Assembly (NCBI GenBank): GCA_963575745.1
Contig: CAUYUJ010015960.1
Span: 390,530-454,529 of the forward strand
Reading direction: 5' to 3'
From: Prorocentrum cordatum
Lineage: Eukaryota; Sar; Dinophyceae; Prorocentrales; Prorocentraceae
Length of the DNA stretch: 64,000 nucleotides
The notes under the pieces are model-generated. The model was not told the DNA's origin, did not search any database, and saw nothing but the letters and a program-made list of their open reading frames with translations. Of the stretch, positions 9,633 to 19,908 are shown piece after piece. The translations under genes were made by a program, and so were the position numbers. Position 1 is the first letter of the stretch; every line of letters begins with the position of its first letter.

Positions 9633-9722
9633 GGGGGCGGACAGAAACCCCAACAGTGACACGTCGATTAGTGAATTGTCCGTTTTCGGTTCTCGAGAGG
9701 GCGCCGTGGCCGTTATTCTTTA
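9632..9722 (+). mobile_element. Family C element, left part only
   Basis: Begins CGGGGGCGGACAGAAACCCC and continues with ACACGTCGATTAGTGAATTG, then TTCTCGAGAGGGCGCCGTGG. It matches the left half of the complete copies at 31219 and 34007. The right half is missing. Confidence 0.7.
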
Positions 9723-9949
9723 CGCTTCGCGTATCCCCACCAGCCCATCTCACAGCAGCAGCTCTCGCGAAGCATGTCGACAGTTGTGTTTTTCAGGCGT
9801 GTGTCCGCTGGGCTCCGTATATCTCCCCTGTCCCTCCTTCCTCCCGCCTCCTTGTGAATCCTCCTTGTGGGGGGAGCGGGAGAAGGACGAGGCGGAGGAG
9901 GAGGGAGAGAAAGCGCTCCTCGTGATTTGAGTCGTTTGGGGTTTCTCGT

Positions 9950-10325
9950 CCTGGTGTGAGTCGTTCGGGCCCTTCTTCCTGGTGTGAGTCGTTCGGGCTC
10001 TTCGTGGTGTGAGTCGTTCGGGCTCTTCGTCCTGGTGTGAGTCGTTCGGGCTTCTCGTGGTGTGAGTTGTTCGGGCCCCTCATCCTGGTGTGAGTCGTTC
10101 GGGCCCCTCCTCCTGGTGTGACTCGTTCGGGCTCCTCGTGGTGTGAGTCGTTCGGGGCCCGCGTCGTGGTGTGAGTCGTTCGGGCTCCTCGTGGTGTGAG
10201 TCGTTCGGGCGCCTCGTCCTGGTGTGAGTCGTTCGGGCCCCTCCTTGTGGTGTGAGTCGTTCGGGCTCTTCGTGGTGTGAGTCGTTCGGGCCCCTCGTCC
10301 TGGTGTGAGTCGTTCGGGCTCCTCG
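9950..10325 (-). repeat. Minisatellite M, first array
   Basis: Units of 24-30 bp containing GTGTGAGTCGTTCGGGC followed by CCCTCGTCCTG or TCCTCGTG. This is the reverse complement of the array at 12275-13735 and the same orientation as 13770-14425. About 13 units. Confidence 0.9.
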
Positions 10326-10530
10326 TGGGGCCTCTTGGGGGCCTCTTGGAGCCTCTTGGGGGCCTCTTGGGGGCCTCTTGGGGGCCGCTTGGGGGCCTCG
10401 TGGGGCCCTTGGGGGCCTCTTGGGGGCCTCTTGGGGGCCTCTTGGGGGCCTCTTGGGGCCCTTGGGGGCCTCTTGGGGGCCTCTTGGGGGCCTCCTGGGG
10501 GCCTCTTGGGGCCATCTTGGGGCTTCTTGC
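10325..10530 (+). repeat. CTTGGGGGCC array following minisatellite M
   Basis: A dense, nearly regular 12-bp repeat of CCTCTTGGGGGC, about 17 units. It forms the middle of a block duplicated at 14428-14670. Confidence 0.9.
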
Positions 10531-11100
10531 GACCTCCTCAGAAGCGCAAGTGAGCGCTGCCCCCTGAGAAGGACAACATGAGCCCAAAACCTTCGTAACA
10601 TCAATGATTTTGCTAGGAGGGAAGATAAGCGCGGCCCCCTCAGAAGGCCAAAATGGGCCCAAAACCTTAGTAAAATCAATGACTGTTGCTTCAAAGACGA
10701 GCTGAGGCACCAAACTCCCCCCCCCCCCGGGGCCAGAATCCTCGTGAGGGTCGTCGTTTTTTGGCTCTCCCAGGAGTCGAAAAAGGCCCCCTTGACACCA
10801 CTCGGAACTCCCTGTCCAGGTCTAGTGGAGGGGGTAGGGGGAGGGGTAAACCCCTCCCCGAAGGGGAAGAAGGGTTGAGGACAGAGGGAGCTCGCTAAAC
10901 CACTCACGCCCAAAGGGCTGGTGGGATTTTAGCTCTCCCAGAGATAGACAAAGGACCCTCTGACGATCCGCGGAAGGCCCCTTCCAGGTCCAGGGGGAGG
11001 GGGTCGGGGGAGGGGTCAACCCCTCGCCGAAGGGGAGGAAGGGAGGTTGAGAACAGAGCGGGCTCCCTAAACCACTCACGCTCAAAGGGCTGGTGGGATT
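10530..11100 (+). repeat. Duplicated block downstream of the arrays, copy 1
   Basis: The segment 10530-10920 matches 14660-15055 over most of its length. It starts at CCTCAGAAGCGCAAGTGAGC and runs through a GGCCAGAATCCTCGTGAGGG block to an AGGGGTAAACCCCTCCCC palindrome. Here only, the last 175 bp are tandemly repeated (10915-11100), with a second AACCACTCACGC end. No gene was seen. Confidence 0.85.
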
Positions 11101-11129
11101 TCGTTTTTCGGGGTTTCAGTGCGCACTTG

Positions 11130-11510
11130 CCCCGTGGAGCTCCAGTGTCACAGAAGATGCCTCTGTAGCTTCCTCGTCGTCGAGACGCTTCGAATGCTGT
11201 GCAGTTTCCTTGTAGCCTCCTTTCCATGCCTCTGTAGCTTCCACGCACTCCTGCGTCGCCGAGTTTCTTTTTGCAGCGTCCTTGTCGTGTCGCGGGGTGC
11301 GTTTGCGTCACTTCGGTGTTGCTGCGCCTTGAGACGTGTCTCTGCAGCTTCTTCGTCTCATCGGGGACTCCAGCGTCACCGAATTGGTTCCCGTATTGTG
11401 CTTATCGTTCCAGGTCGTGCGTACGCGCGCAGAATGTTTCTCTGCAGCGTCCTCGTCGCATCAGGATCTCCAGCGTCACAGAATGTATCCTTGTAGCGCC
11501 TCTTCTTCCA
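11130..11510 (+). repeat. Degenerate tandem repeat, unit about 60 bp
   Basis: Units contain CTCCAGCGTCACAGAATG followed by TCTCTGCAGCGTCCTCGTCG. About six diverged copies. It has no preserved frame. Confidence 0.7.
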
Positions 11511-12274
11511 GGGCGGCGTGGTCCTGAGTCGCCGCGGACGACTCGCCGCGGACGGTTCCATTCGATTTCACGGACGATCGTGCGCATGTAGTTTACCACG
11601 CGCCTGCGCGCGCGCGGAGAGGGCCTGGGCGCCCTGTCGCCTGCGGGCGACCGCGCGGGTTAGCCCCCGTTGAAGCCCCAAAAGGGCATTTCCACACGCC
11701 GGGTAAAGCCTAAAAGGGCTCTCGTCTGCCTGATCCTTGCCCCCCGCTTTCCTCCTTCTTCTTTCATCGAAGTCAGAACCCCCGCCCCCTATGACGTCCT
11801 CCGCTGGCCTGGGTGGTCTACTCAGGTCGCGGGGGGGGATAGGGGGGGGTCGTTGCCACGGCTGGTGCCTCGTTTTCATGGCGCGGAGGGGGGGTGCACC
11901 GTTCCTTCGGATGGGCACATCCCCCCCTCCAAGGGCCTCCGAGCCCTCCCTCTCCGTCCTTTTCTTCTCCCTTATCCTTCCCTCCCTCGCGGTTTTCGAA
12001 GCCCTTGGCGCCTCCGCCCACCACCCTTGGGAGTATCCTAATGGCCTCCGGCCCACCCCGCCACCGTGCCGCGCCGGTGGATAAGAGGCGCATGGAGTAG
12101 ACGAGATGGTTAAAGGGGGAGCCAGTGGCTTCAATCGGGCGTTGTGGAGCGCACGCGCGTAGTTGGGTTCTGCAGGGTTTCCCTGGGGGTTGTCTTTTTG
12201 TCAGTGTATACAAAGGGGGAAATGTTGTCGAATTTGGGACGTATGGTTTTTTCTTTTTGTATGCGTCTGGGCCC
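11511..12274. other. No recognisable gene; carries a head module
   Basis: A C/T-rich stretch, 11740-12040, is flanked by GCGCGC-rich sequence at 11595-11620. The head module with CCCGCCACCGTGCC lies at 12057-12070. No coding reading is convincing. Confidence 0.45.
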
Positions 12275-13735
12275 CGAACGACTCACACGAGGACGAGGGG
12301 CCCGAACGACTCACACCGCGAGGAGCCCGAACGACTCACACACAAGGGGGGGCCCGAACGACTCACACCAGGACGAGGGGCCCGAACGACTCACACCACG
12401 AGGAGCCCGAACGACTCACACACAAGAAGGGGCCCGAACGACTCACCCCAGGACGAGGGGCCCGAGCGACTCACACCACGAGGAGCCCGAACGCCTCACA
12501 CACAAGGAGGGGCCCGAACGAATCACACCAGGACGAGGGGCCCGAACGACTCACACCACGAGGAGCCCGAACGATTGCACACAAGGAGGGGCCCGAACGA
12601 ATCACACCAGGACGAGGGGCCCGAACGACTCACACGTCGAGGAACCCGAAAGAGTCACACGCAAGGAGGGGCCCGAACGACGCACACCAGGACGAGGGGC
12701 CCGAACGACTCACACCACGAGGAGCCCGAACGACTCACACGAGCCCCGAACGACTCACACACGAAGGAACGACTCACACCAGGCCCGAACGACTCACACC
12801 AGGACGAGGGGCCCGAACGACCCGAACGACTCACACCAGGAACCCGAACGACTCACACCACGGGGCCCGAACGACTCACACCAGGAACCCGAACGACTCA
12901 CACCACGAGGAAACGAGAAGAACGACCCACACCAGGACGAATCACACCACGAGGAGCCCGAACGACTCACACACAAGGAGGGGCCCGAACGACTCACACA
13001 GGACGAGAGGCCCGAACGACTCACACCACGAGGAGCCCGAACGACTCACACTCAAGGAAGAACCCGAACGATTCACACCAGGACGAGGGGCCCGAACGAC
13101 TCACCCCACGGGGAGCCCGAACGACTCACATTCCAGGAAGGGCCCGAACGACTCACACCAGGACAAAGGGCCCTAACGACACACACCACGAGGAGCCCGA
13201 ACGATTCACACACAAGGAGGGGCCCGAACGACTCACACCAGGACGAGAGGCCCGAACGACTCACCCCACCCCGAACGACTCACACTCAAGGAAGGGCCCG
13301 AACGACTCACACCAGGACAAGGGGCCCGAACGACTCACACCACGAGGAGCCCGAACGACTCACACACAAGGAGGGGCCCGAACGAATCACACAGGACGAG
13401 AGGCCCGAACGACTCACACCACGAGGAGTCGAACGACTCACCCACAAGAAGGGGCCCGAACGACCCACACCAGACGAGGGGCCCGAACGACTCACACCAA
13501 CGAGGAGCCCGAACGACTCACACCAGGACGACCCGAACGACTCACACCACGAGAGCCCGAACGACTCACACCAGAAGGGGCCCGAACGACTCACACCAGG
13601 ACGAGGGGCCCGAACGACTCACACCACGAGGAGCCCGAACGACTCACACACAAGAGGGGCCCGAACGACTCACAGGACGAGGACGACTCTCACGCCACGA
13701 GGAGCCCGAACGACTCACACACAAGGAAGGGACTT
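12275..13735 (+). repeat. Minisatellite M, second and longest array
   Basis: About 50 units of CCCGAACGACTCACACC with spacers GAGGAG, AGGACGAGGGG or AAGGAGGGG, in a higher-order alternation of three spacer types (period about 80 bp). Three frames are open for hundreds of codons (ARTTHTRTRGPNDSHH-type text), because the unit rarely makes stops. I do not regard this as a gene. It is followed at once by the opposite-strand array at 13770. Confidence 0.9.
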
Positions 13736-13769
13736 CTGGGGGTCTTCTGTGGTTCTCGTGAGTTTTCTG

Positions 13770-14425
13770 TGAGTCGTTCGGGGGGTTTTCTGTGAGTCGT
13801 TTGGGCCGCTCGTTTTCTGGGTTTTTTTTTGTGAGTCGTTCGAGCCGTTCGCTCGTTTGCGCATGCTTCTGGGGTTTTTCTGTGAGTCGTTCGGGCCGCT
13901 CGTCCTGGTGTGAGTCGTTCGGGTCCCTCCTTGTGTGTGAGTCGTTCGGGCTCCCCGTGGTGTGAGTCGTTCGGGCTCCTCGTGGTGTGAGTCGTTCGGG
14001 CCCCTCGTCCTGATGTGAGTCGTTCGGGCCCCTCCTTGTGTGTGAGTCGTTCGGGCTCCTCGTGGTGTGAGTCGTTCGGGCCCGTCGTCCTGGTGTGAGT
14101 CGTTCGGTCCCCTCCTTGTGTGTGAGTCGTTCGGGCCCCTCGTGGCGTGAGTCGTTCGGGCCTCTCGTCCTGGTGTGAGTCGTTCGGGCCCCTCCTTGTG
14201 TGTGAGTCGTTCGGGCTCCTCGTGGTGTGAGTCGCTCGGGCCCCTCGTCCTGGTGTGAGTCGTTCGGGCCCCTCCGTGTGTGTGAGTCGTTCGGGCTCCT
14301 CGTGGTGTGAGTCGTTTGGGCCCCTCGTCCTGGTGTGAGTCGTTCGGGCCCCTCCTCGTGTGTGAGTCGTTCGGGCTCCACGTGGTGTGAGTCGTTCGGG
14401 CCCCTCGTCCTGGTGTGAGTCGTTC
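13770..14425 (-). repeat. Minisatellite M, third array, inverted relative to the second
   Basis: Units of GTGTGAGTCGTTCGGGC in the opposite orientation to 12275-13735. Together they form a head-to-head inverted repeat with a junction of about 40-100 bp at 13735-13860, where GTGAGTCGTTCG units are spaced by a TTTTCTGTG word. Confidence 0.9.
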
Positions 14426-14427
14426 GG

Positions 14428-14670
14428 GCTCCTCTTGGGGCCTCTTGGGAGCCTCTTGGAGGCCTCTTGGGGCCTCTTGGGGGCTTCTTTGGGGCCTCTT
14501 GGGGGCCTCTTGGGAGCCTCTTGGGGGCTCTGGGGGCCTCGTGGGGGCCTATTGGGGGCCTGTTGGGAGCCTCTGGGGGCCTCTTGGGGGCCTCTTGGTG
14601 GCATCTTGGGGGCCTCCTGGAGGCCTCTTGGGAGCATCTTGTGGCCTCTTGGGGGCCTCGTGCGACCTCC
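14428..14670 (+). repeat. CTTGGGGGCC array, copy of 10325-10530
   Basis: A regular 12-bp repeat of CCTCTTGGGGGC with variants GGAGCC and GGAGGC, about 20 units, in the same position relative to minisatellite M as the copy at 10325. Confidence 0.9.
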
Positions 14671-15052
14671 TCAGAAGCGCAAGTGAGCGCTACCCCCTGA
14701 GAAGGACAAAATGAGCCCAAAACCCTAGTAAAATCAATGATTTTGCTATGAAGGAAGATGAGCGCGGCCCCCTCGGGAGGCCAAAATGGGGCCAAAACCA
14801 TCGTAAAAACAAGGATTTTGGCTTCACAGAAGAGGGGGCTACAAGAGCGCCCCCCCGTCGGGGCCAGAATCCTCGTGAGGGTCGTCGTTTTTTGGCCCCC
14901 CCAGGCGTCGAACAAGACCCCCCTGACCACCCGCGGGACTCCCTGTCCAGGCCCAGGGGGAGGGGGTAGGGGGAGGGGTAAACCCCTCCCCGAAGGGGAA
15001 AAAGGGGGATTGGGGGGTTGAGGACAGAGGGGGCTCTCTAAACCACTCACGC
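14670..15052 (+). repeat. Duplicated block, copy 2
   Basis: Homologous to 10530-10920: the CCTCAGAAGCGCAAGTGAGC start, two AAAACC-to-CAATGATTTTG motifs, and the AGGGGTAAACCCCTCCCC palindrome near 14975. With the two preceding arrays this makes a direct duplication of about 1.1-1.3 kb. Confidence 0.85.
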
Positions 15053-15095
15053 CCAAACCACGTTTTACTAAAGGGGGTTCTCTCCATCCCCGAAA
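15053..15095 (+). mobile_element. Family C element, right end only
   Basis: The sequence AAACCACGTTTTACTAAAGG followed by a G run and CTCTCCATCCCCG matches the right terminus of the complete element at 31219-31390. It is attached to the end of the duplicated block. Confidence 0.65.
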
Positions 15096-15216
15096 GTTTA
15101 TGTTTATGGTGTTTTTCTCTTCGAAGACGCATCGACCACGTTATCTCACACGGCCCGCACCGCAGGCCGGAGAGGCCGGGGTTCTAGAGGGCTGCACCCT
15201 CTGCCGCCAGCTCCCC

Positions 15217-15266
15217 AGGAGGAGGAGGAGGAGGAGGAGGAGGAGGAGGAGGAGGAGGAGGAGGAG
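15217..15266. repeat. (AGG)n microsatellite
   Basis: A nearly pure AGG tract of about 16 units. Confidence 0.9.
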
Positions 15267-15490
15267 CTATCTTGAGGGCATGCTGGAACAGCTTTGGGGG
15301 GGCAGTCTTTGTGCCTCGCGGGGGGCATTTGGGGGGCCATCTCAGGGCCGCCTTGGGCAATCTCGGGCACGTCTTCAGCAAGGGCGCCCTCGAGGGCGCG
15401 AAGGTATTCGCGCTTCGCGGTTCGGCTCCGATTCCTCCTCACCATCCACTTCTCCCCTGGGAGGCGGCGCGAGAGCGCGAAGTTATTCGC

Positions 15491-15523
15491 ACTTCGCGCT
15501 TCGCGCAGCGCGAAGCGCGAAGT
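15491..15523. repeat. Perfect 33-nt palindrome
   Basis: The arms 15491-15506 (ACTTCGCGCTTCGCGC) and 15508-15523 are perfect reverse complements around a single A. Related TTCGCGCTTCGCG words lie at 15405-15425 and 15475-15490. It could extrude as a cruciform or form a very stable RNA hairpin. Confidence 0.85.
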
Positions 15524-15539
15524 TGGGAGCCCTTGTTTA

Positions 15540-16159
15540 GGCTTCCCGGGCTCTGGAGGGCGTCTTGGGGCATACGGTGGGGGCGTTCGTGAAGGAGCGT
15601 GCCCAGGAGGCTCCAGACCCTGGAGGGTTCCTTATCTGATGAGGGCGGCGGTGATGTCCATAGCCGCTCCACGATTGGGGTTCCACGGGCTTCCAGCCCG
15701 TGGATTCCTTATCCAGTGGTTCCTTGCCCAATGCATGCCACCACCGTAGTTGGGCCATCCTGGGCGCACCGCCCGCGTGTGGGGGTCTTTGGTGGCTGCC
15801 GCCATCCCTGGGGCGATCTCCGGCCGTCGCGGGCTCCAACTGGAATGCCCTCTTCGGATCGGGTGTTGCTAGAAGTACCCCTGGCCCAAGGTACCCCCCG
15901 GATTCTTGGGGCCCCAGGGGCTTCAAAATGGAGCGGAAAGCTGAGGGCACCTTGGGCCAGGGGCACTTCTGGCAACATCCGATCGGAGCCTCCCCGGGGG
16001 GGCCGCCTCCGAGGCCTCGAGAGGCCTCTCGGCGCCGTGCGCCGCACGCGGCGGTGGCGTCCAGGGGGAGTGCTGGGGCAGCCTCGGGCGGCCAGGAGGT
16101 CGAGGGCCTGCCCCCCCCCCCTCCCCCCCCCCGACGGGCCCCTTGGTGGGCAGGATCAC
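15540..16159. other. No recognisable gene
   Basis: GC-rich intergenic sequence with scattered GGGGCC words related to the CTTGGGGGCC arrays. Open frames exist, but none stands out. Confidence 0.45.
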
Positions 16160-16553
16160 GGAGAGACGAGAGGTTGGAGAGACGAGAGACGACAGGTTGG
16201 AGAGACGAGGCGAGAGAGAGGAAACGAGAGAGACGAGAGAGACGAGAGAGACGAGAGACGAGACGAGAGACGGGCCGGAGGTTGGGGCTGGAGAGGCGAG
16301 AGGGGCAAGAAGACGGGGCATCGCGAGGAGCACGAGGCAGCGGGCCTGCAGCGAGCCTCGCAGCCTGGCGCCCCCAAGGGCGGCGGCGGATCTGGGGCAG
16401 CTCTGGGTCCATCTTGGGCCATGGCGGGACGCCTCAGCGCCTCGCGGCCCTCCGGTGTTTTTTTTGGGGGGGGGGGCAGACGCGTCCCAGAAGGGGAAGA
16501 AGCTCCTCCTCCTCCTCCTCCTCCTCCTCCTCCTCCTCCTCCTCCTCCTCCTC
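16160..16553. repeat. GAGAGAC-rich tract and (CTC)n tract
   Basis: About 16160-16275 is an irregular GAGAGACGA repeat. A (CTC)n tract of about 17 units runs at 16503-16553. Between them is GC-rich sequence (16300-16440) that reads as Ala/Gly-rich text in one plus frame and could be an exon, but the evidence is weak. Confidence 0.8.
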
Positions 16554-16559
16554 CCTCCT

Positions 16560-17232
16560 TCTCCTCCCTCCTCCTGTTGGCGCCTTTGCCCACCTGAGCC
16601 CAGAAGGCTGGTGGAATTCAAGGTGGGGCGACCTCCAGGGGCTTGGCTGCTATGGAGGAGGGCGGGAGAGATGGGGCAGGGGGAGGTGACGAGGTGAGGG
16701 CGCGGATGGGGAGGGAAGGATAGGTGAGAAGGGGAGGCAGAGGGTGTCTCTTCGTCGAGTGGGATCATGGTTTGAGCTCGAACTCGCGTCCATCACGCGA
16801 TGCCCCGCGGTGTCGTGCTTTCTCTGGCTGTTTTCACGTGGTTGGCTGGTGTCACCAGCAAGAGCACGGGCAATACGAAAGAGAGCCGTGGAACAGAGTA
16901 CTTGCGCAGTCCAATTCGCCTGCAGTCTTATTCTGGCTCATTTCACGTCCTGGTACCAGTCCTGCCCATGTGCCAGCCACAGTGCCAGTCGCCTGTTCTA
17001 CTGCTCTTATTCCTGCCGCGGTCCGTCTCCTTACTCATGACTGTTCGCACTCCCTTCTCGGCGTCACGAAACAGATCCGAACACGGCTCCTCCGTGCCAC
17101 AACAGCCATTACGGTTCAGGGCGTTGCCGAGCGCGCCGGCCCATCCCCGTTGGGCTCTGGGCCGGATCACGCCTCCCCCCCTCCCACACATCCCTCCCCC
17201 CCCTCCTCCCTCCGCCCCCCCGCTCCCTGCCC
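16560..17232. other. Upstream region of the MscS gene
   Basis: Contains no domain-like ORF. A pyrimidine-rich stretch at 17160-17230 ends seven bases or fewer before the ATG at 17233 and would suit trans-splicing of a spliced leader. An AACAGCCATTACGGTTCAGG word at 17101-17120 vaguely resembles the DinoSL (about 14 of 21), which is not significant by itself. Confidence 0.4.
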
Positions 17233-19101
17233 ATGAGAGCTGCTGCCAGCTCCCCGCAGAGGCCTCCCGGCGCGCCCCCGGCCGCACAGGTAGGGCGGCG
17301 CCGCTGGCGCCTCTCTCTGGCCCTCGCGCCCCTGCCCCTCTGCTGGCCCTGCGCCCGAGGAGCCCTCGGCCCGCTGCAGGGGCCGCGGGGAGCCCGCGGG
17401 CCCTGCCGGGCGTGGTGTGCCCGCGGCCCCCGCGGCGGCGGCGGCGCGCGCGGGCCCGCCGCCGCGCGCCCGCGCCGCCCCGCCCCGCCCGCCGCGGCGG
17501 GCCTCGCGGGCGCGCGGCCCGAGCGCGCGCAGCCCCGCGGCGCCGCGCCGCGGGCCGGGCGGCCCGCGCCGGGCCCGCGCGGGAGGCTCGCCGCCCGGGC
17601 GGCCAGGCGCTGGGGCGCAGCGGGTGCCCACGGTGCGCCGCGCGCCCGCGGGCCGGGGTGGCCTCGGCCGGCGCCGCCGGGGCCAGGCCTGAAGGCGGAG
17701 TCCGGGGAGAGCAGCGGCGCGAGGTGGCAGCCGCGGTGGCCCGAGCCGCGGTGGGGCGAGCTGAGCAGCATCATCCAGCAGCGGTATTTCATGTTCTTCA
17801 AGAGCCTCGCCCTGTGGATGGCCGTGTACCTCTGGCTGGTCAACTCCCAGCGGCTGCGGAGTATAGTTGTCGCGAGTGGGCACCGCAGGCTCTCTCATTT
17901 GATATATCTTACTGGGCTGGCTTGTTTGCCGGTGATGTTGAGCCAATCCATGGTGATCGAAAGCACGGTTAGCCGCTTCCTCAGCGCGATTGCCTACGTC
18001 ACGCCTTCAAGCAAGGGGAGGCACATCCTACTCGCCTCCAGGAAGCCGATGTCTGGTATAACTCTGTCCTGCCTCTTGTATGTGTTTCTCAACCTGCTCC
18101 TGCAGGCTATTCCGTCAAGGATGGGCATGAAAATGCTTAGATTCGGACCCTCCAGAGTCACGAATCTGTTTCAGCCCATAGACGGCGTGGTATCCATGAA
18201 GGAAGTCAGAGATGCCGTCCGGATGATCTCTGCGAGGGTACTCGACGCCGTGTGCGCTTCATATTTCGGATGGATGTTTCTTCGCTGCAAGAGGCTGCCG
18301 AAGCTCTATACACCCCAGAACGACGAGGGAATCCTCGACAGATTCTGGTTCGGGCTGTCCGAGCACAGCGGGACCTGCGTTTTGCTGAATTATTTTCTCA
18401 ACATCGTCGCATTCGCCCTGGTAGCGTCGCGCTGGTTCATGCTCTTCGGGGTCGATCCGCGCGCAGTATTCGCCTTCGGAACAGCTGGGACCGTGGCACT
18501 CTCTTTCGCCTCGCAGAAGCTGGTGGCGAACACGTTCGCTGGCCTGCTGATCTACACCAACAGACCCTTCGGCGTGGGTGACTTCATTCAAACAGACCAG
18601 GTGATCGGGACCGTAGAAAAGATCGGCTGGACCTACACTACCATCAGGGCAAACAATGGTATACTCACCAACCTTCCCAATACGAGCCTCAGTGAGTCGT
18701 TGACCAAGAATTGGGACAAGACGGAGCAGCTGCAGATATTGGTCGAGGTGCCCGTCCGCTTCCCGAGCCAAAGCGACATCACCGAGCGGGGCCAGGAGTT
18801 CCTCAACGCGCTACAGGAGGACCTCGAGAAGACGCCGCTGCGTTGCAGCCGCTTCGTGCAGCCGGTGAAGGCCTACTTCACGAAGTACAGCAGGTCGCTG
18901 GAGCCAGCATCTCCTACCGAGGGGCCAGTCCCGTGGATTTTGATCGACGCGTGGTTGGCTTACGATTTCGATACAGATCCCCAGCTGCACGGCGTAAAGT
19001 CCGACCTCATGGTTGCAGCATGGGCTTCGATCAGGAGGCAGGGTTGCCAGGTCCCTGGACTGGAGAGGGATTCTGGCGGTTTGCGGATCCTGAGCCCTTG
19101 A
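17233..19101 (+). CDS. MscS-family mechanosensitive ion channel
   Basis: A 622-codon single open frame. Residues 1 to about 173 are low-complexity Ala/Arg/Pro/Gly text of extreme GC content. The core then shows hydrophobic segments near 187-203, 218-235, 275-293 and 382-402. A pore-lining helix at about 411-441 contains FGTAGTVALSFASQKLVANT, with the Gly/Ala pattern of MscS TM3. It runs into FGVGDFIQ (446-453) and then GTVEKIGWTYTTIR and LPNTSLSES, the conserved MscS beta domain. MscS channels open under membrane tension and release ions and osmolytes (family knowledge). The target membrane cannot be told; a plastid or other targeting role for the N-terminus is speculation. The ATG at 17233 is the first in frame, but the true start could lie closer to 17700. 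The lack of introns fits a retroposed gene. Confidence 0.88.
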   Translation: MRAAASSPQRPPGAPPAAQVGRRRWRLSLALAPLPLCWPCARGALGPLQGPRGARGPCRAWCARGPRGGGGARGPAAARPRRPAPPAAAGLAGARPERAQPRGAAPRAGRPAPGPRGRLAARAARRWGAAGAHGAPRARGPGWPRPAPPGPGLKAESGESSGARWQPRWPEPRWGELSSIIQQRYFMFFKSLALWMAVYLWLVNSQRLRSIVVASGHRRLSHLIYLTGLACLPVMLSQSMVIESTVSRFLSAIAYVTPSSKGRHILLASRKPMSGITLSCLLYVFLNLLLQAIPSRMGMKMLRFGPSRVTNLFQPIDGVVSMKEVRDAVRMISARVLDAVCASYFGWMFLRCKRLPKLYTPQNDEGILDRFWFGLSEHSGTCVLLNYFLNIVAFALVASRWFMLFGVDPRAVFAFGTAGTVALSFASQKLVANTFAGLLIYTNRPFGVGDFIQTDQVIGTVEKIGWTYTTIRANNGILTNLPNTSLSESLTKNWDKTEQLQILVEVPVRFPSQSDITERGQEFLNALQEDLEKTPLRCSRFVQPVKAYFTKYSRSLEPASPTEGPVPWILIDAWLAYDFDTDPQLHGVKSDLMVAAWASIRRQGCQVPGLERDSGGLRILSP

Positions 19102-19334
19102 AGGCAGAGTTGTGTTCCCCGCAGAGTTGCATTGCCTGCGTACCACGTGTGCTATGTGCAGGCTACAGACCGATCTAGAGAGCAGTGCTGCAGCCACCCA
19201 AATACAAAGAGCCCTCTCCCCAACCAGCAACAACAAACAAGCTAAGTTTGTATTCTGGATGGGACAATAATCGCCCCCCCCTTGGATCCGTTGGGGGGGG
19301 GGTGCGCACGTGCTGTCGGAATGGGTGGAGGGGG
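19102..19334. other. 3' flank of the MscS gene
   Basis: The sequence after the TGA is not similar to any repeat family in the window, apart from short C and G runs. No polyadenylation motif is distinctive. Confidence 0.4.
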
Positions 19335-19460
19335 GGTTGGAGGAGGAGGAGGAGGAGGAGGAGGAGGAGGAGAAGGAGGAGGAGGGGGAGGATGAGGAGG
19401 AGGAGGAAGAGGAAGAGGAAGAGGAGGAGGAGGAGGAGGAGGAAGAGGAGGAGGTGGAGG
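19335..19460. repeat. (GAG)n-rich microsatellite
   Basis: GGAGGAGGA with GAA interruptions over about 125 bp. The Glu-rich and Arg-rich readings are repeat artefacts. Confidence 0.9.
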
Positions 19461-19605
19461 AGGGGGGTGGATGGGCAAGCTCCGTCGGAAGGGCAGTCGC
19501 CCACCCCTCGATTAATATCCCGCCCCGAGCAATTGCCTTGAAAGAGCAAGCCTGAAGCGGACTAGGGAGCGACTGGGAGGCCGGAGGGCTTCTAGAGGAC
19601 CTGCA

Positions 19606-19875
19606 GCGCGGGTGTCCCCGTGTTGGGCTCAAGCCCGGTCCGAGCGTACCCATCGGTCGTTGAAAGCAGGTATTTTCGGATTCTCTGATTCCAATCTACT
19701 TTAAGCGCCTTCTTTTTTCAGGGGTCGAGTGGCTTCACCTTTTCCGTCCACTGGGGGCGAGCAGACACCCAATCTATTTTCAGCGCCTTTATACTTCATG
19801 TTCCTACCTACTTCCGGCCGATAGGCACAGCACGGGTGTCCCCGTGTTGGGCTCGAGCCCGGTCTGAACGTACCC
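19606..19875 (+). repeat. Direct repeat pair of about 42 bp
   Basis: CGGGTGTCCCCGTGTTGGGC with the following AAGCCCGGTCCGA occurs at about 19608 and again at about 19831. Between them, CCAATCTACTTTAAGCGCC near 19693 recurs as CCAATCTATTTTCAGCGCC near 19769. This indicates a diverged duplication of about 150-220 bp. No gene was seen. Confidence 0.6.
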
Positions 19876-19908
19876 TTATCTGGGCCTGGATCAGGGCCGA
19901 TTTTGTTA

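Noticed and set aside
9793-10913. Pro/Arg/Gln-rich minus frames (PRGPQEAPKRPPRGP)
   Set aside because: Reverse complement of the CTTGGGGGCC arrays; the same text appears wherever the arrays occur.
12125-13795. Very long plus-strand open frames of about 540-556 codons
   Set aside because: They are minisatellite M read in frames that happen to avoid stops. Three frames are open at once, and the text repeats ERLTPRGARTTHT-like units.
17101-17121. Second DinoSL relict upstream of the MscS gene
   Set aside because: Only about 14 of 21 positions match; several such matches are expected by chance in 128 kb of two-strand sequence.
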